A stretch of 64,000 bases of DNA from Sphingobacterium sp. ML3W (GCF_000747525.1 NZ_CP009278.1:4898001-4962000), one strand, 5' to 3'. Shown: positions 39,390-50,540, numbered from the stretch's first letter. The notes: a model not told the origin generated them from the letters alone. Made by a program: numbers and translations.

Positions 39390-42300
39390 TTATAAATTTA
39401 TATTAATACCAATATTAAAAATACGTGAAGGCGGATATTTACGTCCATCTGTGGATCCCAATTCGGGATCAAACAATTTAATTCCCGGTGCCCAGGTCAG
39501 TAGATTGACACCTGATGCATATATTCTTAAATTTTGCAGGTGCAGTCTATTGCTCCAGACTTTCGGCAGTGTATAACCAACTTCAAGATTTCTTAAACGA
39601 ATAAACGATGCATCACGCGTCCAAAAAGATGACGTCTTGGTATTATTATTACTCGCATAATCAACTTCACTTAATCTTGGATAGCGAGCATTAGGATCTG
39701 GGTTTTGCAGCGTCCAATGATTATTAACGACATCTTGGTTAAAATTATCTAAATACGCATACGGATTACTAAATGGATGAAGACTCTCTCCTTGTTCCTG
39801 TATGGTCACTCGCGCTGTTCCTTGAAAAAAGATCGAGAAGTCAATTCCTTTCCAGCCTATAGATCCCCCAAAACCATAAGTTATTTCAGGGATATCAGAC
39901 ATGCCGATAGGAATTTTATCAAAATCATTGATAACACCATCGCCATTGATATCTTGATATTTTATATCTCCTGGGCGCAAACCGCTATGAAGTGCTTCAC
40001 TAAACTGAATAGGATTACGATCGATTTCTTCTTGCGAGCTAAACAAGCCTAAAGATTCATAACCATTATTCTGGTAAATCTTCCTACCCACAGTATTCAT
40101 ATAAGGATATTTGTTAATTGCGTCCCCATTTCTGAGTATCTGATTGGATGCATAGGTAAAAGTACCACGACCAGTTAGATATACTTCGCCAACTTTATTG
40201 TTATATTCCAACGAAGAGTCAAATCCCCAGCTTTTCATTTTACCGATGTTGACCATTGGAACAGTTTGTAATCCTACATAGGCAGGGATATTATTGTTGC
40301 GGACAAAAATATGATCCCTTACATCATGGTACCAATCAGCCTGAATATCAATTTTATTTAGGATTCCCAATTCTACACCTAAATTCTTTTTCGTTGATAC
40401 TTCCCAACCTACACTTGGATTTGGAATTTCATTGGTACGCTCACCGCTAGTTTTATTATAATTACCGTAAACATAATTATCCGTATTAGCGACAGTTCCC
40501 AAATAAATGAATCTAATTCCACCGCCTATTTGGTCATTCCCTACCTGCCCAATAGATGATCGTATTTTGAGTTTAGATATCACATCCTTTATTGGTTCGA
40601 AAAACTTTTCATTGGATACATACCATCCTACAGCTACAGACGGAAAAAAACCTAAGCGATGGCCTGGAGCGAAGTTTTCAGAGCCATTATATCCAAAGTT
40701 TCCTTCAATAAAATATCTTGTATCATAATCATAAGTTACTCGAGCTGCCAACCCCTGATTTTTATAAGGTAAAGAATTAATAGCTGAGCTCGCCGTATTT
40801 GCTTTTACACGCTGGTTAAAAAGTAATAAGCCACCGACACGATGTTTTCCTAATAATCGATTATAATTTATAGAAGATTCCAGATAAGTAGCATTACTTC
40901 CTCCAGAGCCATTTTCAAACCAAGGCCCCCCTTTTCTTATATCAGGGGTATTAAATATGAGATTACCTTGCTCATCACGTCCAGTTGCAAGCCAAATATC
41001 ATCTTGCTGTGTATATTTATTGGTATGCCAAGCATCGGTATCAAAGGCAAATTTTATATTCGCCTTTAATCCTTCAGTTACTGAAGACAAATCCTGGTCT
41101 AAAGACAATAAAGCATTTAATGTACTTTGCCAATTATTAGAATAACCTTCCCTGGTCACCCTGTAATAAGGATTCCGTTCTACTCCGCCACCCCAGTAGC
41201 CATTCGAATAACGAATAGGAAACACATTAGGAACCATAAAAAAGGACTTTTCCCAGATAACCGATTGATTTGCAGCCTCCCTTTTCTGTGTTAGATAACC
41301 CCCAAGAGTGAGCCCCAATACTGTATTTTTGTGAAGATTTATATCGACATTTGATCTAAAATTATAACGTTTGAATGTAGGATTACCGTTGTAAGACTCT
41401 CCTCCAGACTTAAAAATTCCATCTTCGTGATAATATGCTGATGACACAAAATATCTTGCTATTTCTCCACCACCCGTAACATTTGCAGTTACACGTTGGT
41501 TAGAGGTAGAAGGCTTAAATACCGCATCAATCCAATCCACATCAGGATATAAATCAGGATCAGAACCATCTTTATATTTTTGAATGACGTCGGGACTATA
41601 AAAATCATAGCCTTTCATTTCATTGTATAATAAAGCATATTCAACGGAATTTGCCATCTTTGGCAGTTTAGTGGGGGCTACTATTCCAGCTTCAGCACGT
41701 ATAGAAATTTTTGGTTTTCCTTCAGAGCCACGTTTGGTTTTTATGAGAACAACTCCATTAGCTCCTCTAACACCATACAAAGCTGTAGCAGTTGCATCTT
41801 TCAAAAGTGAAAAACTCTCTATTTCTTCAGGATCTAACAGATCCAACGACCGCTCGACACCGTCCACTAAGATCAATGGCGTTTTATTTGCTCCAAATGT
41901 AGATATACCACGGATCCAAAACTCTGCAGAACTTCCAGGCTGTCCACTTCGCTGGATAGAAACTATACCACCAAGCTGACCAGCCAGATTTGTGGAAATA
42001 GAGGCGTTAGGAATCCGTAAATTGCTAGGTTTGATCGTACTTATCGCACCAATAACACTTTCTTTACGTTGGGTGCCAAATCCAACTACCTGAACCTCCT
42101 CAAGAGCACTTTCATCTTCTTTTAGTTCGATGACAAGGTTGTTGGTCGTTCCCTCGACGACCAATTCTTGATCTTTAAAACCGACATAGCGAACTGACAG
42201 AATGGTCGGAACATCTTTAGGAATATCGAGCATAAATACACCATCGGATTGTGTTGTTGTTCCCAATGTTGTCCCTTTTATCCATACGCTTACGCCCGCT

Positions 42301-42536
42301 ACCGGTTTTTTATCAGGCCCGAGTACTTTTCCTGTTAGTTTCCGAGTCTGCTGCATGAGTTTATAACTTGCAATAGGTGCGAAATTCGGTTCATTCTCTG
42401 ACTTACGTAAGTCATTACGGGCGATAAATCCATAGACACTTACGCAGCTCATTGAGGCTAAAAAAGCCAAGGCAAACAGCGCTCCTTTTGGAACCCTTTT
42501 GTGAAAGAGTTTCCTCCCACGATTTTTTTTCTTCAT
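39390..42536 (-). CDS. SusC-type TonB-dependent transporter
   Basis: A 1048-residue barrel with the long basic N-terminus often seen in this group (RGRKLFHKRVPKGALFALAF). A CarboxypepD_reg-like domain with LTGKVLGPDKKPVAGVSVWI follows, then the TonB-box region VQVVGFGTQRKESVIGAIST, the plug with LLKDATATALYGVRGANGVV, and the barrel ending in FNIGININL. No STN domain. The gene follows GH97 (93 bp gap) and precedes its SusD. It imports products released by the enzymes of the same operon; substrate not known. Confidence 0.95.
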   Translation of the reverse strand: MKKKNRGRKLFHKRVPKGALFALAFLASMSCVSVYGFIARNDLRKSENEPNFAPIASYKLMQQTRKLTGKVLGPDKKPVAGVSVWIKGTTLGTTTQSDGVFMLDIPKDVPTILSVRYVGFKDQELVVEGTTNNLVIELKEDESALEEVQVVGFGTQRKESVIGAISTIKPSNLRIPNASISTNLAGQLGGIVSIQRSGQPGSSAEFWIRGISTFGANKTPLILVDGVERSLDLLDPEEIESFSLLKDATATALYGVRGANGVVLIKTKRGSEGKPKISIRAEAGIVAPTKLPKMANSVEYALLYNEMKGYDFYSPDVIQKYKDGSDPDLYPDVDWIDAVFKPSTSNQRVTANVTGGGEIARYFVSSAYYHEDGIFKSGGESYNGNPTFKRYNFRSNVDINLHKNTVLGLTLGGYLTQKREAANQSVIWEKSFFMVPNVFPIRYSNGYWGGGVERNPYYRVTREGYSNNWQSTLNALLSLDQDLSSVTEGLKANIKFAFDTDAWHTNKYTQQDDIWLATGRDEQGNLIFNTPDIRKGGPWFENGSGGSNATYLESSINYNRLLGKHRVGGLLLFNQRVKANTASSAINSLPYKNQGLAARVTYDYDTRYFIEGNFGYNGSENFAPGHRLGFFPSVAVGWYVSNEKFFEPIKDVISKLKIRSSIGQVGNDQIGGGIRFIYLGTVANTDNYVYGNYNKTSGERTNEIPNPSVGWEVSTKKNLGVELGILNKIDIQADWYHDVRDHIFVRNNNIPAYVGLQTVPMVNIGKMKSWGFDSSLEYNNKVGEVYLTGRGTFTYASNQILRNGDAINKYPYMNTVGRKIYQNNGYESLGLFSSQEEIDRNPIQFSEALHSGLRPGDIKYQDINGDGVINDFDKIPIGMSDIPEITYGFGGSIGWKGIDFSIFFQGTARVTIQEQGESLHPFSNPYAYLDNFNQDVVNNHWTLQNPDPNARYPRLSEVDYASNNNTKTSSFWTRDASFIRLRNLEVGYTLPKVWSNRLHLQNLRIYASGVNLLTWAPGIKLFDPELGSTDGRKYPPSRIFNIGININL

Positions 42537-42629
42537 AATTTATTAGTTTAATTGGTTAAATTGGATTTATAAGCGGTTAAAATTAAGACCGATCCTAAAT
42601 ACTTATTCACGGTCTTTCATTATTACCGT

Positions 42630-44624
42630 TTAAATTTTAGATAGTTTCATGATAAAGCCACCACCTGAAGCCAGGTGTGCGTTAACAATGTTACTCTCAC
42701 TCATATTAAGTTTATTTATTTCGCGCTTATAATCTTCAGCTACTTTATCAACGTTGATACCGTCTTTAAAAATTTCAGCTTCATAGTTTTCTCCCCCCAG
42801 AAAACTAAGATCAAAGGCAATATCTTTCGGATTCCAACCTGTTAAAGCTGCCACATACCAGGTATCACCTTTCCGGCGTGCAATAGCAATATGTTCGCCG
42901 ACCTTGGAATCGAGCGTAACAGTTTCATCCCATACTGTAGGAATTCCTGCTATAAATGCTGTACATTCAGATTCTTTGATATAATTAGAAGGTGCATCAC
43001 AGAGCATATTCAAAGGAGACTCAAAAACGACATATTCTGCTAATTGCCGGCAGCGTGTCCCCTGGCTCATCGGCTGGGTATATACTGTCCGGAAATTCTC
43101 CTTATTCGCATTCCGCATCGCCCCCTGGGTATAATCAACCGGACCCGCTACCATACGTATAAAGGGCATGGTCACATCATACGTTACCTGATCAACCTCA
43201 GGTTTTGCCCATTTCATTTCCTCCAGACCATGGACTCCTTCAAAATTAATGGTGTTTGGAAAAGTACGTTGGAGTCCTGTCGGTTTTGATGTTCCATGAA
43301 GATCAATAAGCAAGCGATGTTTTGCACCTGACTCTGCGGCCCGATAGTTAAAATCTATCATCTGCTGATCGTCACGATCCATAAAATCAATCTTAAATCC
43401 CTTGACTCCCATCGCCGCATAATGTTTGCATATCGCGTCCATATCTTTGTCAAAAGCTTTATATCCTGCCCATAAAATAATCCCTACATTAAGCTGTTTC
43501 GCATAACCAATAAGATCAGGTAGATCAATCTTTGGGACAACCTGAAATAGATCAGCTTTCCCCTCAACCGCCCAGCCTTCATCTAAGATGACGTACTCTA
43601 TTTTATTTCTGGATGCGAAATCAATGTAATATTTATACGTTTCGTTGTTCACTCCACTATTGAAGTCAACATCATAGACATTCCAGTTATTCCACCAGTC
43701 CCAGGCTACTTTACCCGGTTTGATCCAACTAAAATCACTGAATTTCGCAGGAGTCGCCAGTTTATAAACCATATCATTGTCCAGAAGATCCTGATCTTTG
43801 GAACTCACGATAGCGACACGCCAAGGGAACTCACGCTGACCATCGCTCTTTGCAATATATTTTTCACGGCTTTTGACAACTCCTTTTAACCCTTTCACCT
43901 CTGTCACAATTTCTTTAGGGTAAGCCGCAAATAAACCCGAAAGTACATTTGTTCCACTACCCTTGGTCAGATACATTCCTGGATAGTCTATAAGATCAGC
44001 CTCTGTGATACATATTTTTTTCCCATTACCCTTTTCCAAAAGAAGGGGTAACATACCAGGTTTTCCATCGTTCCAGTCAGCTACTTTGATATGATTATAG
44101 GTATTCTGAAATGAGCTATAAAATGGATCTTCAACACCGCTGTTCAAGCGTGCTTTTGGACTTGCAATAAATGCAGCCTCTTCTGAAACCACAACAAAAG
44201 GTTTTTTCTCTTTTGAGATAAATCGATAAGCGACACCATCATCATAAGCCCGGAAAACAACACTGTAGTTATCCTTAAAGTCTAGGACAAGTTCATTATA
44301 CTCATCCTTAATTTCTTTTTTTCGATAGATCGGGGGATGTATCAGATCCTTATGTGCTAAACGACTGGCCTTTTTTAATTTCGGATTTTGGCCCCAAATA
44401 CGACCATCACCCAGATCAAGCGATATTGTTGACGATTCAAGCATGCGCTCCCCTCCATTGCTCAAGTCCCAAGAAAGTTTGCTACCGAGATTCACCTCTA
44501 TGCTATTTATTCCTGAGGGACTTTTAAGTTCGAATTTTTCCTGTGCAAAAGACATTCCTGTAGACAGGTATAAGGCCCCCACTACTACAACTCGTGAGCC
44601 GGTCTTTTTAATTATATTGATCAT
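42630..44624 (-). CDS. GH97 glycosidase, probably retaining type
   Basis: I start at the ATG at 44624, which gives a signal peptide ending in MSFAQE; the longer open frame runs into the promoter. The protein of 664 residues has GH97 features: the N-terminal beta domain (KSPSGINSIEVNLGSKLSWD), then WDWWNNW, YVILDEGW, KIDFMDRDDQ (about residues 412-421) and NFEGVHGLEE. The Asp in KIDFMD fits retaining alpha-galactosidase-like members rather than inverting alpha-glucosidases, a subtype call made from memory. It is the first gene of a long operon behind a predicted HTCC site. Confidence 0.9.
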   Translation of the reverse strand: MINIIKKTGSRVVVVGALYLSTGMSFAQEKFELKSPSGINSIEVNLGSKLSWDLSNGGERMLESSTISLDLGDGRIWGQNPKLKKASRLAHKDLIHPPIYRKKEIKDEYNELVLDFKDNYSVVFRAYDDGVAYRFISKEKKPFVVVSEEAAFIASPKARLNSGVEDPFYSSFQNTYNHIKVADWNDGKPGMLPLLLEKGNGKKICITEADLIDYPGMYLTKGSGTNVLSGLFAAYPKEIVTEVKGLKGVVKSREKYIAKSDGQREFPWRVAIVSSKDQDLLDNDMVYKLATPAKFSDFSWIKPGKVAWDWWNNWNVYDVDFNSGVNNETYKYYIDFASRNKIEYVILDEGWAVEGKADLFQVVPKIDLPDLIGYAKQLNVGIILWAGYKAFDKDMDAICKHYAAMGVKGFKIDFMDRDDQQMIDFNYRAAESGAKHRLLIDLHGTSKPTGLQRTFPNTINFEGVHGLEEMKWAKPEVDQVTYDVTMPFIRMVAGPVDYTQGAMRNANKENFRTVYTQPMSQGTRCRQLAEYVVFESPLNMLCDAPSNYIKESECTAFIAGIPTVWDETVTLDSKVGEHIAIARRKGDTWYVAALTGWNPKDIAFDLSFLGGENYEAEIFKDGINVDKVAEDYKREINKLNMSESNIVNAHLASGGGFIMKLSKI

Positions 44625-44660
44625 TTGTATACGGTAAAATATTTGGTTATTAACTGTAAG

Positions 44661-44725
44661 CAAATGTAGCCGAGCAAGCTTTTTATTGTTAAAAAAATAG
44701 TACAAAAAAAAGGTAAAATCGTACA
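44661..44725 (-). promoter_or_regulatory. GH97 operon promoter with HTCC-type operator
   Basis: In gene direction: TGTACGATTTTAC (44725-44713), a second GTAC 21 bp on (44703-44700), and a -7 box TACATTTG (44668-44661). The gap between motif and -7 box is 44 bp, the same as at the sites at 50.5 and 52.5 kb. Direct repeats 21 bp apart fit an AraC-type dimer bound to one face of the helix. Confidence 0.75.
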
Positions 44726-44809
44726 TAAACGTGATAATAAGTTGTTTTTCTATGTTATTGCTATTATATTTTTAATTAGGATAAATAGTCTAAAAAAATC
44801 TCCCATAAC

Positions 44810-44839
44810 AAAAAAAAGAGCGCCCAATTATCGGGGCTC
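44810..44839 (-). terminator. Intrinsic terminator, second after SusD
   Basis: On the minus strand GAGCCCC and GGGCGCTC pair with one bulge, followed by eight U. Together with the hairpin at 44976-45009 it closes the SusC/SusD unit and protects the GH97 promoter. Confidence 0.8.
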
Positions 44840-44975
44840 CTTCCAGATCATCAAAGTATAATATTGTGAATCTGATAACAGGTTCTTTAAATCAATAATA
44901 TGTTTAAACTATTTACGTCAACTATTTTCAGAGTTCAATAATCCTTCTTAATTTTTTTTAAATTCCTAATAATAG

Positions 44976-45009
44976 AAAAGTCCCCGTAACTATATTTACA
45001 GGGACTTTT
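44976..45009. terminator. Hairpin terminator after SusD
   Basis: AAAAGTCCC pairs with GGGACTTTT, with GTAA/TTAC as an inner stem. It is flanked by A/T runs on both sides and lies 42 bp after the SusD stop. Confidence 0.75.
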
Positions 45010-45050
45010 TATAAAACAACAGCCTAGTTAAAAAGTACCAGCTATACCTT

Positions 45051-46943
45051 TTATTCTATATAACCGGGGTTTTGCACTAATAATGGGTTTTTTCTGATTT
45101 CATCCCGAGATAACGGGATAAAATAAAGCTGATTTTTCCAAACGCGATTTTCCTTGGTATTGAACTCCTGTGGTGTATAATTGTAGTCGTATATAGACTC
45201 ATCATGTTTATAGATATTGGCCAACGATTTTCCTGGCTTGAATGTGGCATCAATCTTAACAATGGTAACTTTTCTTCCCAGGGTTTCATCAGCAATAAGC
45301 CATCTTCGGGCATCAAAAAAGCGTTGTTGTTCGTAAGCCATTTCGATACGACGTTCATGACGATATATAGTACGCAATGTATTTTGATCTGTCGCTGTGA
45401 TCGCAGGCATACCCGCTCTAAATCTAATTTTATTTAACCAAGTCTTAGCAATTTCTGTCTCACCAAGTTCTATGCAGGCTTCCACATAATTAAATACTAA
45501 TTCTGTGTATCTAAAAAAAGGCCAAGGTACGTATTGTCTCGCCTGCGCATCGACAATATTAGGGTCAGGATCCATAAATTTGCCAATATAATATCCTGTC
45601 CACGTACCATTATGCGATTCTCTAGGTGCTTGCTTCGTGTCGAGACCCGAAAACTTCGTTAATTTACCACCTACTATGAGATCATAGGTTCCGGTCTGGA
45701 TCTGATTTGCTGGATCTGCAGCGTTATTTCTCGGTTTCCAATCTGCCCCGTCGTATAAGATAGAAGCATAAAATCGTGGATCTCTGTTTTTATAGGGGGT
45801 TGCCTTATGAACAGGATTATTCCAGTCAAATTTAGTACCATCACTCATTTCATAATCATCCACCAGAAGTCCCAAAGGTTGATTCCCACCCCAACTACTA
45901 TATCCATTTGGCCCGTTGTCCCGCGCATGTGTAGAGCTCTGTTCAGTAATAAAATAGCGGGCAAAAATAATATCAGCTGATGCTGAAGCATCGATACCCG
46001 CCGCTTTGCTTCCTCCACCCATAGCAATACTTTTATAATTTGCAATACCCTGATCGACAGAAACAGGCTCCGTAAGATTTAACTTGTAGCCTATCCCCGC
46101 ATCCAATGCTGCTTTCGCAGCAGCCTGCGCTAGACGATATCGTTCTTGTTGTGAGCCCGAGGTGTAAGCTAATAAAGGTAGCTTATCAGCAATATCACTT
46201 AAGTCGCTCACTTTCGTAGTCAATTTTTTACCATCGTGTAAATCACTTGCTGCATAAATGAGTGTTCTTGACTTAAGCGCCAAAATTGCAAGAGCATTTA
46301 CGCGTCCCTTTTCTAGTTTTACGCCAGCCAATCTTTTGTAAGACTCATCACAATCCTGTATAATCTGGCTCACACAAGCTTCATAAGTAGCACGCTCCTT
46401 TTTATACACGGTTGGGTCTTCAGAATACGCGTAACTATTGGTAATCAGTGGTACACCGCCGTAATATCGCAATAGCTGGTGGTAACAGTAAGCACGGATA
46501 AAATAAGCCTGCGCCAATAATTTATCCTTTGCAGCTTGGTCCTTGATACCATTTTTTGTATCATCTGCCAATTTTTCTATCGCTATATTACTGAACCGAA
46601 TATAAGTATACATACGTTCCCACCATCTCGACGTACCACCCCAGCCCTGGTTTGCACCATTTATAGCACCTGTATTCAGCAGAAGAAAGACATCTGAATG
46701 ATTCCACAATGATTCATCTGTTGCCGAAGCCTGCATCTGTTCAGTAAAGCCTGAATTCGTCGCATCAAAAGCATTATAAATGTCGCTGATAAACTTTTCT
46801 GCCAATACTGCATCCTGCCATATTGTTTCATCGGAAAATGCATTGCGGGGTGTTATATTTAAGAAATCAGTACTGCATCCTGTAGCGCACAATAGCATAA
46901 CAGAAAAGATATAGGAAATCTTAATTTTAATTAATCTTCTCAT
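45051..46943 (-). CDS. SusD/RagB-type lipoprotein
   Basis: A 630-residue SusD with lipobox ATGC and FLNITPRNAFSDETIWQDAV at the mature N-terminus. RHERRIEMAYEQQRFFDARR lies near residue 560. It lies 27 bp after its SusC and closes a two-gene unit that ends in tandem terminators. This second pair in the same locus presumably handles a different fragment of the same polymer, since the same operator motif controls both. Substrate not known. Confidence 0.93.
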   Translation of the reverse strand: MRRLIKIKISYIFSVMLLCATGCSTDFLNITPRNAFSDETIWQDAVLAEKFISDIYNAFDATNSGFTEQMQASATDESLWNHSDVFLLLNTGAINGANQGWGGTSRWWERMYTYIRFSNIAIEKLADDTKNGIKDQAAKDKLLAQAYFIRAYCYHQLLRYYGGVPLITNSYAYSEDPTVYKKERATYEACVSQIIQDCDESYKRLAGVKLEKGRVNALAILALKSRTLIYAASDLHDGKKLTTKVSDLSDIADKLPLLAYTSGSQQERYRLAQAAAKAALDAGIGYKLNLTEPVSVDQGIANYKSIAMGGGSKAAGIDASASADIIFARYFITEQSSTHARDNGPNGYSSWGGNQPLGLLVDDYEMSDGTKFDWNNPVHKATPYKNRDPRFYASILYDGADWKPRNNAADPANQIQTGTYDLIVGGKLTKFSGLDTKQAPRESHNGTWTGYYIGKFMDPDPNIVDAQARQYVPWPFFRYTELVFNYVEACIELGETEIAKTWLNKIRFRAGMPAITATDQNTLRTIYRHERRIEMAYEQQRFFDARRWLIADETLGRKVTIVKIDATFKPGKSLANIYKHDESIYDYNYTPQEFNTKENRVWKNQLYFIPLSRDEIRKNPLLVQNPGYIE

Positions 46944-46970
46944 TTCAATAAACTTTTATTTAAAATTTCG

Positions 46971-49900
46971 TTAAAAACCAACCTTCAAACCGAAGCTGAT
47001 AATTTTGTTCTGCGGGTAAAAATGACCGCTGCTATTATCCGATTCTGGATCCCATATTTTTATTTTGTCAAACGTTAGTAAGTTGATCCCATTCGCATAT
47101 AACCGAACTGAACTCAAACCCATTCTTCGAATCAGATCTGTAGATAGACTATAGCCCAGTTCAATATTTTTTAACCTTACATAATTTGTGCTTCGTATCC
47201 AATAGGTATTATCGGTGGTTGTATAATAGGTATCTGACCGATTTGTAAGACGAGGGTCTACGTCACTTGGATTATCGATACTCCATCGATTATTATAGTT
47301 CCAATCGAAGTAATTGCCTATTAAACCTGATACGGTAGGACCTATTCTCCGCATACCTCCAGTAGCTCCTTGTACCAAGATATTGAAATCAAAACCTTTA
47401 TACTGTCCACCGAGAACCAAGCCGCCCGTAAAAGTAGGTGTACCATTTTTATCCAACCTCACCCGGTCGTCACTGGTTATCTTACCGTCATCGTTATAAT
47501 CAACATACTTCATATCACCTGGCAACAGTTTTCCATTTTTTAACCCTAATGGGCTGTAATCGACTTTATTCGCGTCAATTGAAGCTTGATCTTTGAAAAT
47601 GCCGTCATACAGGTAAGCTAAATAAGAATCTGTCACTTTTCCTATCTGCTGCTGATAAGGTAAGGTATTAGCGACATCACTAGAATACTGCACATTGTTT
47701 TTCGCATAGCCACCGTTAATACCAATATTATAAGATAGTTCACCCACTCGATCATTATAGCTCAATTTGAATTCATATCCCTTATTAATGAGATTTCCTA
47801 AATTAGCTATTGGCAAATTATTTGAAATACCAGAGCTAATGGGAACAACACCTGGATTTTTTGTAAGCACATTAGTACGTTTATTATAGAAGAAGTCTAA
47901 CTCCAATGCTATTTTGCGATTCAAAAAAGACATATCCAGCCCGAGATTACTGTTGTTCGCTACTTCCCAGGTAAAATTTGTATTTGGTATCGTACTTTCC
48001 CATATCGTCTGGTAAATCTTATCCCCAAATACACCTTGTCCTGTATTCATCAGCGATAGATATTTATACTCTTGCAAAGATCCTCCAGAATAAGCCTCCG
48101 CACCCATTTGGCCCCAAGATGCCCGTAGTTTTAGATCGTTAACGAAAGCAACATTGTTTTTAAAGAAACTCTCTTCAGATACGCGCCAACCAGCCGATAC
48201 TCCAGGGAAGAAGCCAAACCGCTTATTGGGTGGAAAAATATAAGATCCGTCCACCCGCCAGTTAAATTCTAAAAGATATTTTTGTTTATAATCATAATTT
48301 ACCCTTCCATAATAACTTAGGCGCGCTCTATCATAGGTATTTTCATTGCCCAATGTCTGGCGCTCACGATCCCCAAAATTTAACTGTTCGATTAAAGTAG
48401 ATGGAAAATCCATTCTGCTCGCATAAAATCCATTATTGGTTACTGTCTCGCGGGTTAATCCGATCAGAGAGGAAACATTGTGCCCTCCGGTAAACGTCTT
48501 CTGATAAGAAAGCATGGAAGATAAATTTATACTGAGCTGATCCTCGGCAGCTTCACGTAACTGAGCTTTAGGCTCGATCCCTTTTGGCACATAACCTGTA
48601 AGTAAAGGAGTGATGCCATCCGCTTCAAAACTTACCTTATCCCAATTATATAGTGTCCAGGGTGTTTCCCACCTTTTCGACCTCCCCCAATACTTGTCAA
48701 TTGAAGTTGTTCCTGTTAACTTTAATCCTTCTACACCGGGTATCTGAATGTCAATAGCTCCTGTATTCTGCAAATAGTCACGAGTGTTTCTGTCATATCC
48801 TGTTGCATCCGTAGTAATAACAACCGGATTGGAGCCATTTTCTTTGTCAGGTCCTGGAAGTCCATTCGGCCAAACGGCAATTTGGGTCGGAAGGCTGGTA
48901 GCAAGGAAATTAAAAATTGTACCAGCGCTACGGGTCGGAAAATTACGGGCTTCCTCCCGACCTGTTATACCCAGCCTTACAGTAACATACTTTCCTAATT
49001 TGAACTCCAGATTGGCACGTAAATCATATTGCTTATAGAATGTTGCTGAATTCTTATAAATTGCATCTTGATTTAAATAACCTAATGAAATTAGATATTT
49101 CAAATTTTCAGTACCACCATTAACCTGTACATTATGTCTTTGCTGAGCTGACCAATTCTTTATCGTAGAGGCAAACCAATCTGTATTTGGATAACGTAAA
49201 GGATCAGACCCATCACTATATTTCTGTCTTTCTTCGGGAGAATACACCGGCTTAATTTTTCCAGAAGGTAAAGTATAACTTCCATCTCCCGTATTAAAAG
49301 CCTTCCAAACATCGGTCCATATCGCTGGATCTTGTGTATACACACCCGTTACTTCGTTAATAATGGATGTGTATTGTTCAGAAGTCGCCATCTTAGGTGT
49401 ACGTGTAGGACGCTGTAGACCATAGGAAAAATCATAGGATATTTTTGGTTTTCCAAGGGTTCCCTGTTTGGTCGTCACTAGAATAACACCATTACCAGCA
49501 CGAGAACCGTAAATAGCCGCTGAAGCATCTTTCAAAACAGATACACTTTCCACATCATTGGGATTTATACGATCAAGCCCCCCTGCTCGCTGAGGCACGC
49601 CATCAATCACGATCAATGGGCTCGTATTCCCACCTGACAGGGAATTGATTCCCCGTATACGAATGGTAGAGCCATCGTCCCCGGGCTCCCCGCTGCTTTG
49701 CATAGCAGTCACTCCTGGCAATCTGCCTGCAAATGAATTTGAAAGATTAACAGAGGGAGATTTAGCAAGATCTTCGCCTTTTACAGAGGCAATAGCGCCC
49801 GATACAACCACCTTTTTCTGCGATCCATAACCCACGACGACTACCTCATCCAAAGTATTTTCATCTTCTTGGAGTTCCACTGATATATTGTTGGATGAAG

Positions 49901-50285
49901 GTTGCACAGTTACTTCCTTATCTTTATAACCAACAAAACGTAAAACAAGTGTAGAAGGATTTCCGCTAGGTACATTTATACTAAAATTGCCCTCTTTATC
50001 CGATGATGTTCCTATAGTTGATCCTTTTAGAACGACACTTACGCCTCGCAGGGGCAAGCCGTTTAATCCAACAACTTTTCCACGAAACGCTCTAGTCTGG
50101 AGCCGCTTCCCTCCAATCGAAGTTTCAGCTGAACGCCACTGATTTTCTACTTTCATCAACGTCACATCAAATACAGAAGCATAGACAACCTCGGCATTTA
50201 TTGATGCCGAGAAAGCCAAAGCAAAAAATGCCCTCTTTGAGATCCTCCTTGGATTGAGTTTAATCCCTTGGATTCTTTTCACCAT
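46971..50285 (-). CDS. SusC-type TonB-dependent transporter
   Basis: A 1104-residue SusC with the basic leader (RRISKRAFFALAFSASI), CarboxypepD_reg-like domain (FRGKVVGLNGLPLRGVSVVL), TonB-box region (EVVVVGYGSQKKVVVSGAIA), plug (VSVLKDASAAIYGSRAGNGVI) and a barrel ending SFGLKVGF. It has no STN domain and therefore relies on the HTCC for control. The N-terminal leader is similar to that of the SusC at 39390-42536, so the two barrels are related. It has its own promoter with the shared operator. Confidence 0.95.
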   Translation of the reverse strand: MVKRIQGIKLNPRRISKRAFFALAFSASINAEVVYASVFDVTLMKVENQWRSAETSIGGKRLQTRAFRGKVVGLNGLPLRGVSVVLKGSTIGTSSDKEGNFSINVPSGNPSTLVLRFVGYKDKEVTVQPSSNNISVELQEDENTLDEVVVVGYGSQKKVVVSGAIASVKGEDLAKSPSVNLSNSFAGRLPGVTAMQSSGEPGDDGSTIRIRGINSLSGGNTSPLIVIDGVPQRAGGLDRINPNDVESVSVLKDASAAIYGSRAGNGVILVTTKQGTLGKPKISYDFSYGLQRPTRTPKMATSEQYTSIINEVTGVYTQDPAIWTDVWKAFNTGDGSYTLPSGKIKPVYSPEERQKYSDGSDPLRYPNTDWFASTIKNWSAQQRHNVQVNGGTENLKYLISLGYLNQDAIYKNSATFYKQYDLRANLEFKLGKYVTVRLGITGREEARNFPTRSAGTIFNFLATSLPTQIAVWPNGLPGPDKENGSNPVVITTDATGYDRNTRDYLQNTGAIDIQIPGVEGLKLTGTTSIDKYWGRSKRWETPWTLYNWDKVSFEADGITPLLTGYVPKGIEPKAQLREAAEDQLSINLSSMLSYQKTFTGGHNVSSLIGLTRETVTNNGFYASRMDFPSTLIEQLNFGDRERQTLGNENTYDRARLSYYGRVNYDYKQKYLLEFNWRVDGSYIFPPNKRFGFFPGVSAGWRVSEESFFKNNVAFVNDLKLRASWGQMGAEAYSGGSLQEYKYLSLMNTGQGVFGDKIYQTIWESTIPNTNFTWEVANNSNLGLDMSFLNRKIALELDFFYNKRTNVLTKNPGVVPISSGISNNLPIANLGNLINKGYEFKLSYNDRVGELSYNIGINGGYAKNNVQYSSDVANTLPYQQQIGKVTDSYLAYLYDGIFKDQASIDANKVDYSPLGLKNGKLLPGDMKYVDYNDDGKITSDDRVRLDKNGTPTFTGGLVLGGQYKGFDFNILVQGATGGMRRIGPTVSGLIGNYFDWNYNNRWSIDNPSDVDPRLTNRSDTYYTTTDNTYWIRSTNYVRLKNIELGYSLSTDLIRRMGLSSVRLYANGINLLTFDKIKIWDPESDNSSGHFYPQNKIISFGLKVGF

Positions 50286-50475
50286 AGTATAGTAGTTTAA
50301 ATGATTATTTTGTTATCGTTAATTTAGTATTTTACAATGCTGCCGTCTAAATCTTTGTAAGCTGAATGCTGTAGTCTTGACATTGATCACCAAAGTGACT
50401 TTTAGGTTTGTCAATCACTACGATCTTAACTTATAGAATCTGAATACGGTAGATTTTTGGTTATTTCACTGCTAG

Positions 50476-50540
50476 CAAATGTAGCGGAAGTGGCTTCCAG
50501 AAAATGAAAAAATAATACAAAAAAAAGGTAAAATCGTACA
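50476..50540 (-). promoter_or_regulatory. SusC promoter with HTCC-type operator
   Basis: TGTACGATTTTAC (50540-50528), a second TAC step 21 bp away (50516-50518 on the + strand) and a -7 box TACATTTG (50483-50476), with 44 bp between motif and -7 box. The sequence between motif parts (eight A on the + strand) is also the same as at the GH97 site. Confidence 0.75.
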